Part shown: positions 1 to 16,671 of the stretch, in pieces
How the letters are laid out: each line of letters begins with the position of its first letter
Position numbering within the stretch: the stretch's first letter is position 1
Assembly: GCF_008831285.2 (NCBI RefSeq)
Contig: NC_045142.1
Span: 24,441,876-24,505,875, forward strand
Direction of reading: 5' to 3'
Length of the DNA stretch: 64,000 nt
Source: Nymphaea colorata
Lineage: Eukaryota; Streptophyta; Magnoliopsida; Nymphaeales; Nymphaeaceae
Program-made: the position numbers and the translations under genes
Notes under the pieces: generated by a model
The model's input: only the letters and a program-made list of their open reading frames with translations
What the model was told of the DNA's origin: nothing
Database searches by the model: none

Positions 1-460
1 TCTTAGTTACAAGTGTAGAAGCGGTTGATGTTTAACATTCTTAAGGTTGCCATATGCTTTTACTTTAAATGGGATGCACCTCGATAGTGAAATTTTGATT
101 TGGTTCAGTAATTGCTGATTATTTTGGTCCACCTGGTTACTGACGCTCATGACCTTCAAGTTTAAAAGGTTAAAGAGTTTGACAATCCAAGTTCATCTGT
201 TGGCATAATCTGCTGTTTTACCTAGCTTCTAATGGGGGAAAAGGAAGAAGTTTAGTTCATTTGGCATCATGATATTCATATTGTTGGTCCACTCTCGCAC
301 CATTTAGTATTCTCTGTTCAAAACGTTATATATACATACTGGAGTGGTAGAACAGCGTCTTTACATCATTTTGATCTGCTTATGTCTGTTTAAACTTAAA
401 CATTAAGTTATCGTTTCTAGCATTCGCAGCTGATCCTGTCATTATTCATCTTGAATTTAG
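1..460 (+). other. Intron (3' part) of acidic-protein gene copy 1
   Basis: This stretch ends in a pyrimidine-rich tract and the acceptor TTTAG immediately before the coding exon at 461. The neighbouring paralogue has an intron at the same codon boundary, also ending in TTTAG, with weak similarity just upstream of the acceptor. The first exon must lie left of the window. No other gene is visible here. Confidence 0.75.
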
Positions 461-712
461 GAGTTGGGAACAGAATATCTAGTTCGCCCGGTCGGTCATG
501 CAGAGGATGAAGAAGGTGCTAGTGATTTCGAGCCTGGAGAAGAAAATGGTGATGATGAAGACCTGGGTAAAGATGATGATGATGATGATGATGACGACGA
601 TGATGATGATGACAGTGATGATGGTACCGGCGGTGGAAAAGTTGAAACTCCGTTGCAAAAGAAGAGGTCTAGGAGTGACGAAGTGGAGGATGAGAGACCA
701 TCAAAGCGGTAA
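461..712 (+). CDS. Asp/Glu-rich acidic protein, copy 1, last exon (partial)
   Basis: This is the terminal exon of a gene whose first exon is outside the window. It encodes 83 residues beginning ELGTEYLVRPVG, followed by an AEDEE..SDFEPGEENG segment, a run of 14 aspartates built from GAT/GAC codons, a GTGGGK linker and a basic C-terminus with KKRSRS and PSKR. It is collinear with exon 2 of the complete gene at 3299-5404, with the same intron phase (0) and the same stop context, and the 3' UTRs are also related. It is therefore one half of a tandem duplication. The two basic clusters could act as a nuclear localisation signal (inference). Plant relatives of such proteins often get names driven by low complexity, such as glutamic acid-rich protein, and no biochemical function can be assigned. 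The longer aspartate run than in copy 2 suggests GAT-repeat expansion. Confidence 0.8.
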   Translation, partial: ELGTEYLVRPVGHAEDEEGASDFEPGEENGDDEDLGKDDDDDDDDDDDDDDSDDGTGGGKVETPLQKKRSRSDEVEDERPSKR

Positions 713-2879
713 ACCTGACTTTATGGCCTTCATAACCTCCCAGAACAAACATTCTCTAGACAGTAGAACACCCTTTTATCTGCAGCAGGCACCAGACAGC
801 CAAAAGATGATCAGGTTTGCAGAATGAAACTGGGTGTGAACTCAATGAACCTGAAGGTTCGGTCGTGAGAAAACAGTAGTTCTGGGTTTTGTACAAGTTC
901 TCTTTTTTCTTTTCTCAACGGGACTTTTTTTTTGGTGATATATCGATAGCTGATTAGAACAAATATTTTGTTTTGTTGTTCTTGACCCTGGCGTTTCTTT
1001 CTTTTTCTTAACTCAACTATTCTAACCCATCTGGGGGTTCTGTCACTAGGCATTTCTGATACTGCATCTCAATGTTCCTTAGTTTACTTTATTCTGCTCC
1101 TGTAACCAATTTCTGCAGCATATCCTCTGTTGTTTCCTGTTTCTTTGTTTTGTTGTTCTGTATTCATATACATGCTTAATTTTTTTATGATTATTTGGTG
1201 ATGTCTTAGTTCTGCCAATCCCAAAACCCAGACTGTTCTGGGGGAGGGGAGCTTTGCCACTCTGCTTGAAACACAGAATGTTTCAACTTATGTTTGAAAA
1301 CACATAAGTTGGTTCTTATTGTTCTGCACAGCATGTTAGAGGTTTAGAACAGAAAAACTTTTAAAACTGCAAAATTCTCTATCTTCCATAAAAGAAATAA
1401 GATAACATATTAGCTCAGTTGATAGATATAGTTAATAACAGGTTACTGTATTTTATATTGCAATTCAATGTGAAAAGAAATAGAATGTTATTCGATTGAA
1501 ACTCAGGTATAAATATCTCTACCAACAGGTTTATATATGTCAGCCATGAGAAACTTGAGACCGTTTATGGGATTCAAGAGAGGTTTGTTCCGGGTCACCG
1601 GAGTTGTTCGGGTCTATCGGTCGGGACTGTTCCCATCCACTCTCCGGGCCTTGCGAAGGCATTCCAATCGGAGGAGTTATAATTCTAAATATATCTTTGT
1701 AAGTGATCATAATATGACAATTTTACAAAAGGCAAGCTCAACGCTCTATGTTGCTTATAGCAAAGAGGCAGTTGAACAAAACATTCTCAAAATTTCTTGC
1801 CTGCTTTCATTGTATCACTAAAAGTTTGAGTCTGTTTTGTAAAATTTTGAAGCAATTTTTATTTTTCATTAAAAATAGTTCAAAATAAATATCTTTTGGT
1901 AGATTGATAGGTTTTGATATGACCCATGAGGGTTTTGTCATTTCGTTTTTGTAGCTAAATTGGATTTTGATGGCATTTGGACCCGGTTTTGAATATATTC
2001 AGCTGTCCTGGATCCTGCCATCTTATCCATTTGGATTTTCCGGTGTTACCCAAACCAATAAAATAGCGACCCAACAGAGGTATTGATACATTTTTAGATA
2101 AATAGATCCAAATAAGAGGGTCTGAATAATTTGGATCAGGTGATCCAGAAACCTTGGCATGCCAAGCCTCAAAACATTATTGTTACGGATCCACATGTTC
2201 TCCAATACGAATATTGATGATACAGACTTATCTGGATCCCACTGTAACAATGGGTTTGAGCTATAAAGACCAACTGGGCCGGGCGGGGCTTAGTTGAAAA
2301 ATCTGAATCTGGTCCAGATCCAGGTTTGCTCCATCTAAACTTGGGGATGTCGGGAAGTTCCTGATTGTGAGATCGACGGCTGCTGTTTGTTGATCGACAA
2401 TCGGACGGTGAATATTTGTGTCCGCCCTGCAAAGAAACCCAAACTCTAGACCTACCCCTGATTGGAGTCCGACGTCGTTTCCTTCCTCCCCCGATATATT
2501 AAAACGACCGTTAAGAATACCAATCCCTAGAGCGTTAATTTCTGGTGAAATTTATTTATTAATTTTTCCAGTTGAGAAACTTAGAAAAGTAAGATGGAAG
2601 ACCCGATTTTAACGGAGCAAATGTCTTAACTTGTTAATTTATCGCTGTATTTTCAAGGTTGTATACTCCTAGGAAAATGTCGCGAGATTCCTTATATGAG
2701 TTATTGGGGGGAAAAGTATTAATCTATCCGTTTCTTTACCTTTGTACAAAAACGATATTTTCATTTAAAGGTTCGCATTTTAATCGACATCCCTCGTTTT
2801 AAAAAGCGGCCGATGAGTTGTTCTCTCACTTTATTTTAGCATTATCGCCGATATTTTACTGTATGACATCAGCCCTAAG
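713..2879. other. 3' UTR of copy 1 and intergenic DNA
   Basis: The first 250 bases resemble the 3' UTR of copy 2; shared words include a CAGCC-AAAGATG..CAGG-TTGCAGA block and TGGTTCTGG/TAGTTCTGG. From about 1970 to 2350 there is a tract dense in GGATCC/GATCC-type words with no reading frame I trust. The short open frame at 1537-1821 has no recognisable domain. I see no RNA gene. Confidence 0.5.
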
Positions 2880-3298
2880 CCCCACACGGGCGCTCCACAC
2901 GTGCGAAGGGAAGAGGTAAGAGAGACAAACGTCCAGGAAGAGTTGCTATGTAAAGCACAAAAACACACGGCTGGCAGGAGGAGTCTCGTTCGTCCGATCG
3001 GTCGCCACGTCATCGATCCGGCCAATCGGACGGTAGATAGGCGGGAACGAGGTGCGGGGGGGTTCGTGTTCGCAGGAGGGCTCTCGATACTGCTAGTCTG
3101 AGCCGCAACCCTTCGCCTGTCTCTCTTTCTCTCTCCATCGTTGTTTTGTGATGCTTTTGCTCTTTATTTCTTTGTGGGATTATTGTTAGGTAGATTGAAT
3201 TCTCTTGTTTGGTGAGAGAAATCTCTTGGGTTCTCCTTGTTTCTGAATTTCTGTGCTTATTGTGAGATTTTTTGGGTTAATTCTAGAGAGAGAAGGAG
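2880..3298 (+). promoter_or_regulatory. Probable promoter and 5' UTR of acidic-protein gene copy 2
   Basis: Upstream of the ATG at 3299 there is an ACACGTGC core (G-box-like, about 2897-2904), a GCCACGTCATC ACGT element (about 3004-3014) and a CCAAT box (3022-3026) inside CCGGCCAATCGGACGG. A CT-rich leader (about 3117-3140) follows, which is typical of plant 5' UTRs. No clear TATA box is visible. The 12-mer CAATCGGACGGT at 3023-3034 also occurs at 2398-2409. The element names are motif matches only. Confidence 0.45.
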
Positions 3299-5404
3299 AT
3301 GGCTGCCAGGGATGGGAAGGGAGAGAAGGAGAAGGATGGGAGTGTCTTTGATGGAGATATGGAGTATGATGAAGATGGTTGGTATGACGAAGAAGATGAT
3401 GAGGATGTAAAGGAGGTGGTCGAACCGAAGGACGATGATGGTGATAATGACGATGATGTGGAAGAGGAGGATGTGGACGAAGACGATGATGAAGACCTCG
3501 ATGGAAGCGAAGAAGATGATGATGATGATGATGATGGGGAGGAGGAGGAGGCGGAGGAAGACAACGATGCGACGGTGTCCAGGCCGCCTGTTGCGCAGAT
3601 CCAGGAGATAGACGGCGAGGATGATGACGACGACGACGATGACGATGATGGTGATGAGGATGATGGGACCGGTGGCGGTGATGAAGATGATGATGATGAT
3701 GAGGAGGAGGATGAGGATGATGATGAGGGGGAGGAGGAGGCGGAGGAAGATGATGGGGTCGAGGGTGCTACGTTGTCCAGACCGCCTACTGCCCAGATTC
3801 AGGAGATAGATGGGGAGGATGACGACGACGACGACGACGAGGATGATGATGGAGATGAGGATGATGAAGGCGGCGATGCAGGTGCTTCTGGTAGTGGTGG
3901 TGGTAGTGGTAGCGGCGGTGCTGGTGTTGATGATGATGATGAAGATGACGACGACGACGACGACGACGATGATGATGAAGGCGAGGTTGATGAGCAAGGA
4001 GAGGAAGAGGAGGTAACTTTTATTGAGAACGTTTTCCTATCCCTGTTCTTTCACGTCTGTACTTTTTCTCTTCTAATGAATTGTGCGCATGATGCTGTGG
4101 TAAGGTTTCGCTGTAGTGCTTTCTTCAATCTACTCCACGGTCTGTTTAGTCTTTTCCGTTTCTTGTTTGTTGTTTCCTATGGCTGATAAAGGTTTATGTC
4201 TATGTTTTATTTGATTTTCCACCGTCAGTTTTGCAGAATATTTCGGATTTATGAAATGTTTTTTTTTGACCTAGTTGTTTTATAGGGCGTATTTCATTTC
4301 TTTCTGTGTATGGTTGTACATAGTTTTTGATAGGTTGGTCGAACAGGAAGTTTTCTTATCAAAAGAGGGCGTGTCGTGGTCGAGAACCACGCCTATTATT
4401 GCTTTTTCTGTATTGCGATACTATTTTACTGATGATTGAAGTTGAACAGAAAATTCCAGTGGGATTTATGTTTCGACCTTACTTTTCTGCCTGGTTCCTT
4501 TTATTTATCCGTCTTTCTTAACCTGGGTCCTTTTAATTTCCTCCAATGTGTGATAGTAACCTAGTGAAGGAATTTCTTGTTCTCAATCCTGTGGACCTCT
4601 CGCGTTTGGCTTATGTGCAAGTTCCAAGTGACTCCTAGGACGTCTTCTTTAGCTTGTCTAGATTGTCTTCAAAATTTCAGACTGCCCCTTACATGAATAA
4701 GCAAAATTGTGATGCGTCGGTATGGATTTGAGGTGTAATTTTGGACCAGTCTCTTTATTGCCAACTAAGTGAAGTTCATTTGAACCAGATTGATTCTGCG
4801 GTCTTTGGCAGAAAAGAAGAAAACTGATTTGTCTTCCCCAGCTTTCTTGTGATTATGCATAAATGTTTTTAGTTATGCATCCGAACTACCATGTTCTTTA
4901 TGTCTTTTGGTGTCACTGTTTAAAGTTTGTACTACCTTGACAGTCTTTTCAAAGTCTGTGCACAGCCTTTAGGTCTTTACTTTTAATATTTTTCGGTTCT
5001 ATTCAACTCTATTGGCGTTTGGAATGTTGTAATTTTTTTATTAAAACTTAAAAGTGACAGTTCTGTAGCGCGGTGTGCATATTCAACAGCTTTTACCTGC
5101 TCAAATTAACTGTGGAATTAATGTTTCTGGCATTTTGACCAATTCTAAGATTAATCCTTTCTGCATTTAGGAGCTGGGAACGGAATACCTTGTTCGGCCT
5201 GTTGGGCGTGCAGAGGATGAAGAAGCTGCTAGTGATTTTGAGCCAGGTGATGAAAATGGTGAGGATGAGGATCTAGATGAAGATGAAGATGATGGCAGTG
5301 ACAATGACGACGACGATGATGGTGGTGGAAAGGTTGAAATTCCAGTGCAGAAGAAGAGGTCCAGAAGTGAGGAAGAGGACGATGAACGGCCACCAAAGCG
5401 ATAA
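3299..5404 (+). CDS. Asp/Glu-rich acidic protein, copy 2 (two exons)
   Basis: The coding sequence is 3299-4012 joined to 5171-5404, giving 315 residues. The donor is GAG/GTAACT and the acceptor TTTAG/GAGCTGG, and the intron falls between codons. The N-terminus (MAARDGKGEKEKDGSVFDG) leads into a body dominated by Asp and Glu with long D runs. Two copies of an SRPP(V/T)AQIQEIDGED block begin near residues 94 and 160, exactly 198 bp apart, showing an internal 66-codon tandem duplication. A Gly/Ser-rich linker follows near residues 196-210. Exon 2 carries ELGTEYLVRPVGRAEDEE, DFEPGDENG and a C-terminal KKRSRS...PPKR basic signal. Strongly acidic tails ending in a basic cluster suit a nuclear, histone- or RNA-protein-binding role, but that is inference and no catalytic domain is present. 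ATG 3299 is the first start in frame after a CT-rich leader. Exon-intron structure and the sister exon at 461-712 make this a confident gene with unknown function. Confidence 0.85.
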
Positions 5405-7640
5405 ACACAATTTTCTGGCCTCCATGGACGTTGCTTCCCCAAAGCGCACATTCTCTAATCTGCCTGTCATCTGCAAAATTCAATAGGTAGCCAAAGATGT
5501 TCAGGATTGCAGATGCATGCTGGGTCTGAACTTTAAGACCCTGAGGGGATTCACTCATGAGATAACACAGTGGTTCTGGTTTTAAAGGGAATTTTTGATG
5601 ATACAAGTTCTTTTCTGTCTTTAGCTGGATTTAAACCAATATTTTTCCCGTTTTTGAGCATGGCTTTCTTCATCCTTCTCCTGACCGATTTGGGTCCTGC
5701 TACTAGAGTTCCTTGTGTTCCTTAGCATTCCGTTGTAATTATTATCTCCATGGTTCCCCCTCTGTCCTGTTGATTCTGTTCTTTGTATTCAATATGCTTG
5801 CCCATTCGCTTGACGGTGATGTCTTTAGTTCTGCAATCAAAACCCGTCTGCGGAACGTGTGCCACTGTTCTTGATACAAAAACCTATGTTGTTTGCCATT
5901 GATGCAGCCTGTCGTGGTGAAAAAGCCACCTAGTTGACCTTTCATATATTATTCATCTGCAACAAAGTTGATGGGGAAGTTTGTGGAGTAAATGGTATCT
6001 GTTTTTTCTACTTGGGGACAGATGGAACCCACTCTGATGTTGATTTTGTCGATGTCACCGTCTCTGACTCTGAGGTGGAAGCCATTAACTACAGCTGTAA
6101 ATGACCTCATCTAAAGGTCTCTTTGAAGTAAAACCGGGACACAGTTTTGGAGTATATGCTTGATTCTTGCCTTTCTCTTGAAGTTTTGGCATCTGTGATC
6201 TGTTAAAGTATGCCAAGATGGATTTTTTTTTATCCTTTTTGTCTTGGAATTAAGAGGGTAATCTTCATTTCATTTGATGGATGAAGACTTATATGATGAG
6301 CAGGATTAGGATCTTTATTTATCATCATGTTCTTGATTTCAATTAACAAAAGATGGAGGATTTATGGGTTTCCGCTTCTAATTCATCTACATTTTGGGTT
6401 TAAAGCCATCTAATTGGATTTCTTTTCTTTTCTTTTTTTCTGTTTCTGGTGGGTTTTTTCCTTTTTTTGCCAGGGAACTTGACCCCATGGTGAGGCTTAG
6501 AAATGAGTGGTGCTGTTTGCTGTGCTATGTTCCCACATTGGCTTCACTGTGCAAGAAGAGTTCATTGTTTTGTACAGCTGGCTGCCTGATGCGATGGAGC
6601 CTTGATTTATGAATTGCCTGCCGCGTCACCAACCATACAATATCACCGCCAAATCTCATAAAGAGAGCCAGCGAGTTCACGCAAAGGACAAGCCTCTCCA
6701 TGTGGGACTGTCGGCCATGAAAATTTGGTTGGTAATGTATCTTGAAGAACAAGTAACGAAAGATCCTCACGGCTTCAAAATTCGGGCGTTACATTGAAAA
6801 TATCGGCTTTCTTTAAATTCCGATATTTTAGATGACAGCGTTAGACGTTTGAACGATTGTCCGAATCGGCGGACTCTATGATCAAACCCCCCCTCCAATT
6901 CTTTGTTGGTTTTCATATTTTTCTATTTTATTTGATTTTTTGGACTTTAATTTGATCCGATGCTGGTTCTAATTGAAATTTTAAATTAATTAGATTTAGT
7001 CAAACAATAAAATGCAAGAGAGAGAGAATTTAAAACTACGATTTATTTTAAAAATCTGTTTACGTTGAATATAGTAGTATTCAACCATAACTTATAAGTC
7101 ACATTGTCTCAAAATTGTTTCTGTCAATGTCAATTGCCAAAAAAATAAATATAGGTTTGGGAAAGGGTCTCTAATCTGAGATGCAAATATTAGAGATCTA
7201 AACCATTTAATTCTAAATCGAATGTCATAGGATGACTTAGATTTGATTTGATGTCCCTAATATCTGAAATTCAGACGCTGTTCATGCAGATGAATTATTA
7301 CATATTCTTTAATGTTTTAAAATTTGCAATGTTTTAAAAATAATAAAAAAGTGAGCTGCATCTGGGTGAACCAAATCCGTTTACTAAGGATCCGATTCGA
7401 ATCAAGTGATAGAGGCTGATTTCAGCAACCTAAATGAGCGATAAGTGCAGTCCTTTGTGTGCAGAATCGTGGATAATCGGATCGAATTGCTGTCCTGCGT
7501 TTCAAATCCTGATTTGATTAATAAGCGAAACCTTTTTCTTGTTTTGGTTCAGATCCATGTAAGCACGTTCAACTTGAAGGGTAAGCCCCGATCCATTGGC
7601 GAACTTCCAAGATCCATTCTAGGCCTCCAGTACCGTACCC
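5405..7640. other. 3' UTR of copy 2, intergenic DNA and helicase upstream region
   Basis: From 5405 to about 5740 lies a 3' UTR related to that of copy 1. Beyond it the DNA is AT-rich. The open frames near 6394-6797 have no recognisable domain or splice support. The segment 7380-7640 is the presumed promoter and leader of the helicase gene; I see no unambiguous TATA box. Nothing else is recognised. Confidence 0.45.
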
Positions 7641-12688
<5,048 letters not shown>

Positions 12689-13719
12689 CGATCTGTAAAT
12701 TCCATGGTTTCACTCATGCATCGCGGGGCAAGCTGAGAAGTTTAAATCATTGTTATGTGACCTTGCCTCTGTTGGCTTGAAACAGGGAGGGATCTATGAC
12801 GTCCTGTTGAATGTGCAAACATCATTTGAGAATCCCACTTGGGTTCTATCGAATTACTGTCTTCAGGTGCAACTGCATGAAGCTATTGAAATATCTGCTG
12901 TTGAATGCCTTTGTCCCTTATTTTCTTTTGGAAAATGTTGTGTGAAGGCAAACTGTATTTTTCGAAATATAATCTAATTTTCTGATAAAATATGCACTAC
13001 CAACCTTTTCTTTATTATAGTTCGATTAAGGAATCCTGAGTGAGCACGTTGGTAAGCTGGTAAAGTATTGTGCAATGAGGATGCAATCGATCAAGTCTGT
13101 GCACCTCTGCTCGAACCATAACTGTGCAACAAATCTGATCTAACGAGGATAATAATACCATGGAAAGGCTCAGGTAGTAGACTGACACGGTTGGGACCAG
13201 TGTTCTAGTGTGAGTTTCCATCTCACCCCTGAGCATATTGGCTTGTATCAGCTATTTCTGTTAAACAAAAAAAAATATTTTAGTGAAATATCATTCCAAA
13301 TGAAGCTAAATTGGGCTGGTTTGGATTGATGCAGGGTGCAGTCTGATATTTGAGCAAGCCCATGTTCCGGGGCAATTTTTTCAGATAGGTAAGGAGAGAC
13401 CGATTTTTTCAAAACGGTTCAATTGGATATCCAATCCAAATCAGATATATTGACATCCTAAATTCCTAAATTGTAGAGAAAAATTGACCTTTAATCCATC
13501 GTAAATAATAATCATAATCATACAAACAAATAAAGTATTATTTTTTTCAGCGACCACTTTTGTTGTCACATGTTCATACTTTTCCAAAAGTTGGTGATAG
13601 TCATAGGGCTAAAAACATCTTATGCTCATCATATAATTACCAAGGCAATATCTGGGATGCTAGAAGGTGATGAAAATCATAAAATTGGTGACATTGAGAA
13701 GCTTACTATCAGATGAGTC
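12689..13719. other. 3' UTR of helicase and intergenic DNA
   Basis: The helicase 3' UTR should occupy the first few hundred bases. No gene is recognised after it. At 13030-13110 there are weak tRNA-like words (GGTAAGCTGGTAAAG and CTCGAACC), but they are not ordered as a tRNA or SINE promoter. The segment 13640-13720 reads MLEGDENHKIGDIEKL on the + strand, possibly another displaced exon piece; this is weak. Confidence 0.35.
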
Positions 13720-15223
13720 CAGAAAATTTGTCTCATATCATAGATTTCTTTGCATATAATGCTAGAGAATAAAAGGATAAGTAGCATAATCAAACAACTA
13801 TTTAATTAAAATAAGATTGAACTGCCATGTCTTCTCTCTATGAAAATTAGAATGTGATCCGTTATTTCTGGAGTGCTCAATTGTTTACAATTTTTTACAA
13901 CCAAAAGACAGCACTTTCCTATGTACTGTTTTACAAACATTTAAAATTGTCCCAATGAAAAATCAATCAACGTTTCTGAAAAGGGATAAGAAGCCATCCA
14001 TGACAGACTCAACCCAAAGTCTGGGATGTGTCTTTGAAAAGACTCACAGTTAAGACTGAATTATGGTTCTAGTTTAATCTTCTTTCTTAAATGGCGTGCC
14101 TCTCTTCAAACAGAAGAGATGATAGAAATTCAGCACACCCAACTTGGGTATACTAGCATTAAGAAGCTTCGTCTATTCTGTTAACAGACTAGTGGTTTGG
14201 TAACAAGATTGAATGGTTACTCCCACACCAAGAAAACCAATAAACATAACAAGGGATGTCAAGATTTTACTTTAAATAAAAAAAAAATCATCAATTTAAC
14301 TCGTAAACATGAGTGGCCGTGTTGTGTAAATAATAAGGTCTTCATTTACCCATAGTACCGATCACCGACCCATAGGAACTCTTACAGAAGTCTCAACCCC
14401 ATCTCTCAACTCTCATTTTGTAATCCGTCAAGCTTTTACAAGCTTCTCTCTTAGAGTATTTTCTTGCTAAATCCTTGTAGATGATTAATCCCTAGAATCA
14501 AAAACATTTCCTAGTCAGCTTCATATTCATAGGATTTTTTCTCATTTTTCATACTCAAAATGTTTCGAGTTTACTCTTTTATTGATTGACAACAAAAACT
14601 TGAAATTTTCTCATTTTAGTTGACAAGGCACCATGAATAAAACGAAAACATACCATTGTGCGAAGAAGACACTTTTAAAATATTTTTAAGCAAAACTGAG
14701 AACTTTCTTTTTAAGATCTTAACATCAATTGAAACATCTCTTGGAGGTGGAAACTATTTCCTCTCAAAAGGGAGGGGGGTCTTTGCTTCGTAGATGAACA
14801 AATTGATCAGTTCTCTCACACTAACACAAAGAGGAGTTGGTTTAAGGTTGACAACTTCTCATAAACACCAATCCCCAACTGATTGCATTTTCACCTATGG
14901 CAACACATCCTAACTTTAATTGGTGAGGAGAGAAGGTTATTAATTTGAGCACTTGGACAACTGGTTATCTATATGTCTTTCATTGCCCACACCGTGATAT
15001 GTTTAAGAACCTGAGTTTAACAAGAGAATGACAGTTATATTTCTCAAAAAATAGTATATCACATCAAATCTTGCATCAACACATACAGTTAGAATTTTTA
15101 AGAAAACAACAAACATAACACTGTAAATCGCAAAAAAGTAGACAAAAGTGATTTGTTGATTCTCAAGACCACGAAAATGTTGATCTCTACAATCTGACTA
15201 TCCACTAGGGTGGTCTTTTGCTG

Positions 15224-15820
15224 CTCCTTTTTTTTCACAATCAACAAAATGTTGGGATTTCTCCATTCGGATATTCCTGCGTCGATACGGGTCCATATCT
15301 GTTTCGGACCCTAAGTATAAGTACTCGTGTCTTGTGTTGGTGTGAGACACATCAAGTTTTACGGTCTGGGTAATCGGTCCCCTTAGCCATACGTGAATTG
15401 TCTGTCCCCATCACTGGGCTGCTATGGCTGAGGAGAGAAACTCATTGCCGCCGTCGTCACCGCCGCCGCCAATGCCGCTGGGAAACGACTCTACGGGGAC
15501 TGTAGCCGTTCTTCCCACAGCCGCTGACATTCAGTCGGCGGTCGCCTCTACAGGTTCTTCTTCCGCCCTTATGAAACACATGAATCATGGATGCTCATTT
15601 TCAATTTCTGCATTTTCGTTTGTGCGCTATCTAGATTCCTCACAAAGTTCCAACAATGGGTTATGGGCCCACTCCACGATTCCTCTGCGTGGTTCCCTTT
15701 TGCAAACTGTTTTCACGCAAAAGGAATAAGACAGAAATGTGGAAAGAGGGCGACGGCCTTCCATCGCGTGGGTGATGGAAGAAGGCGTTGGCCTCTCCTT
15801 TTTTTTCACAATCAACAAAA
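15224..15820. repeat. 26-bp exact direct repeats flanking a 545-bp insert
   Basis: The same 26 bases (CTCC, eight Ts, CACAATCAACAAAA) occur at 15224-15249 and 15795-15820. They bracket 545 bp that do not match the neighbouring duplicated unit and that contain a GC-rich exon-like segment. This looks like an insertion whose ends duplicated the target; there is no poly-A tract at either end. Confidence 0.7.
15424..15552 (+). other. Exon-like GC-rich open segment (possible first exon)
   Basis: The frame begins MAEERNSLPPSSPPPPMPLG and continues through GTVAVLPTAADIQSAVAST to a possible donor CTACAG/GTTCTT. Base composition is clearly more GC-rich than its surroundings, as in genuine plant first exons. 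No downstream exon in the window can be joined with confidence, although the exon-like piece at about 17281 in copy B would be in a plausible order. It may be a displaced gene fragment. The product is unknown. Confidence 0.4.
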
Positions 15821-16115
15821 GATAAGTCCAACATAACAAAACATTGAGCATACGTCATTTCATCCTCAGAAGCACCACGAGAGATTCTTACAATTGAAAT
15901 GTGCCAAAGCACTGCCAGTAAAAGTTGCTCATACAAGGCTTCTTCGAATAGCATAGACAAAGCTAAAAAATATTCCATTACAAAATGAAATTTGTTCATC
16001 TCTGGAGTAAGTCCAGTTACAGTCACACCAAGATCTACTGTCAAGGGACCTGCTGCTTAAGAAATTACTAAAATGGACGTAATCACCCAACAACACCATA
16101 TACAAAAACAAGTAA

Positions 16116-16520
16116 TACTAAAAATTTAACCTTGTAGGTTACCCACTTTTTTATTTTAATCATATTTTTTAAATAAAAAAATCTGAACTACTCTTGTAGC
16201 ATCCAAATTTTGATAGTAGAAAATCAAAATTTTAAAAAAAAAATATTGAACTAAAATATGATTTACATTTGATTACTATTTATGAACATGCTAGGATGCT
16301 CTCATTTTGTTTGTAATATTTGTAAACTAAAATTAAGATGTCTTATGTTTGTCTCTTGCTGTAATACTATGATATTTATTAACTATATATATATATATCA
16401 TCCTCTCAAAATACCATATTTTCTATTCTAAAAATAATGACTATAAAAATTGCTTTTAGATCCGACCATCAAAACGCGGAGATAATTACATAAAATTTTA
16501 TGAAACAATAACACATTATA
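16116..16520. other. AT-rich spacer without recognised features
   Basis: This spacer contains homopolymer-rich AT DNA and a short (AT)n run near 16386-16398. No gene or matching repeat was seen. Confidence 0.5.
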
Positions 16521-16630
16521 CAATTCATAAGGAAAAAACAAAGAAAAGTTAGTTAGGATTTAAAAACTTCAACGTCTTTTGTGGTTTAAAACGTTGTGAG
16601 ACATTCATTTTCTAGCTGAACCGACGTCGC

Positions 16631-16631
16631 A

Positions 16632-16670
<39 letters not shown>
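16631..16670. repeat. (TC)n(AC)n compound microsatellite
   Basis: A CT run passes directly into a CA run near the left end of copy B. The inverted counterpart (TG then AG) is present in copy F at about 58224-58256, so the repeat predates the B/F duplication. Confidence 0.85.

Positions 16671-16671
<1 letters not shown>

Larger units (their letters stand above)
13720..16115 (-). repeat. Duplicated unit, copy A (inverted, rearranged)
   Basis: From about 13720 to 15125 this is the reverse complement of copy C (about 22.8-24.65 kb) and, for its overlapping part, of copy B. From about 15880 to 16115 it is the reverse complement of 25.2-25.4 kb of copy C. The two blocks are out of order relative to C and are separated by unrelated DNA (15250-15794). 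Copy A is the most diverged copy and lacks a roughly 490-bp segment present in B, C, E and F (near 14351-14372). It keeps a longer open frame through the exon-like piece VTVTGLTPEMNKFHFVM, read on the minus strand (15661-16044). The product is not recognised. Confidence 0.75.

Noticed and set aside
3257-3997. Minus-strand 246-codon frame rich in Ile and Val
   Set aside because: It is the complement of the GAT/GAC-rich exon of the acidic protein; the hydrophobic runs come from the repeat.
13030-13110. tRNA-like or SINE-like words
   Set aside because: The A-box-like and B-box-like words are on opposite strands and cannot form a tRNA or a polymerase III promoter.
16631-16670. Possible CRISPR-like or regulatory array
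   Set aside because: It is a simple CT/CA microsatellite, and the DNA is eukaryotic.
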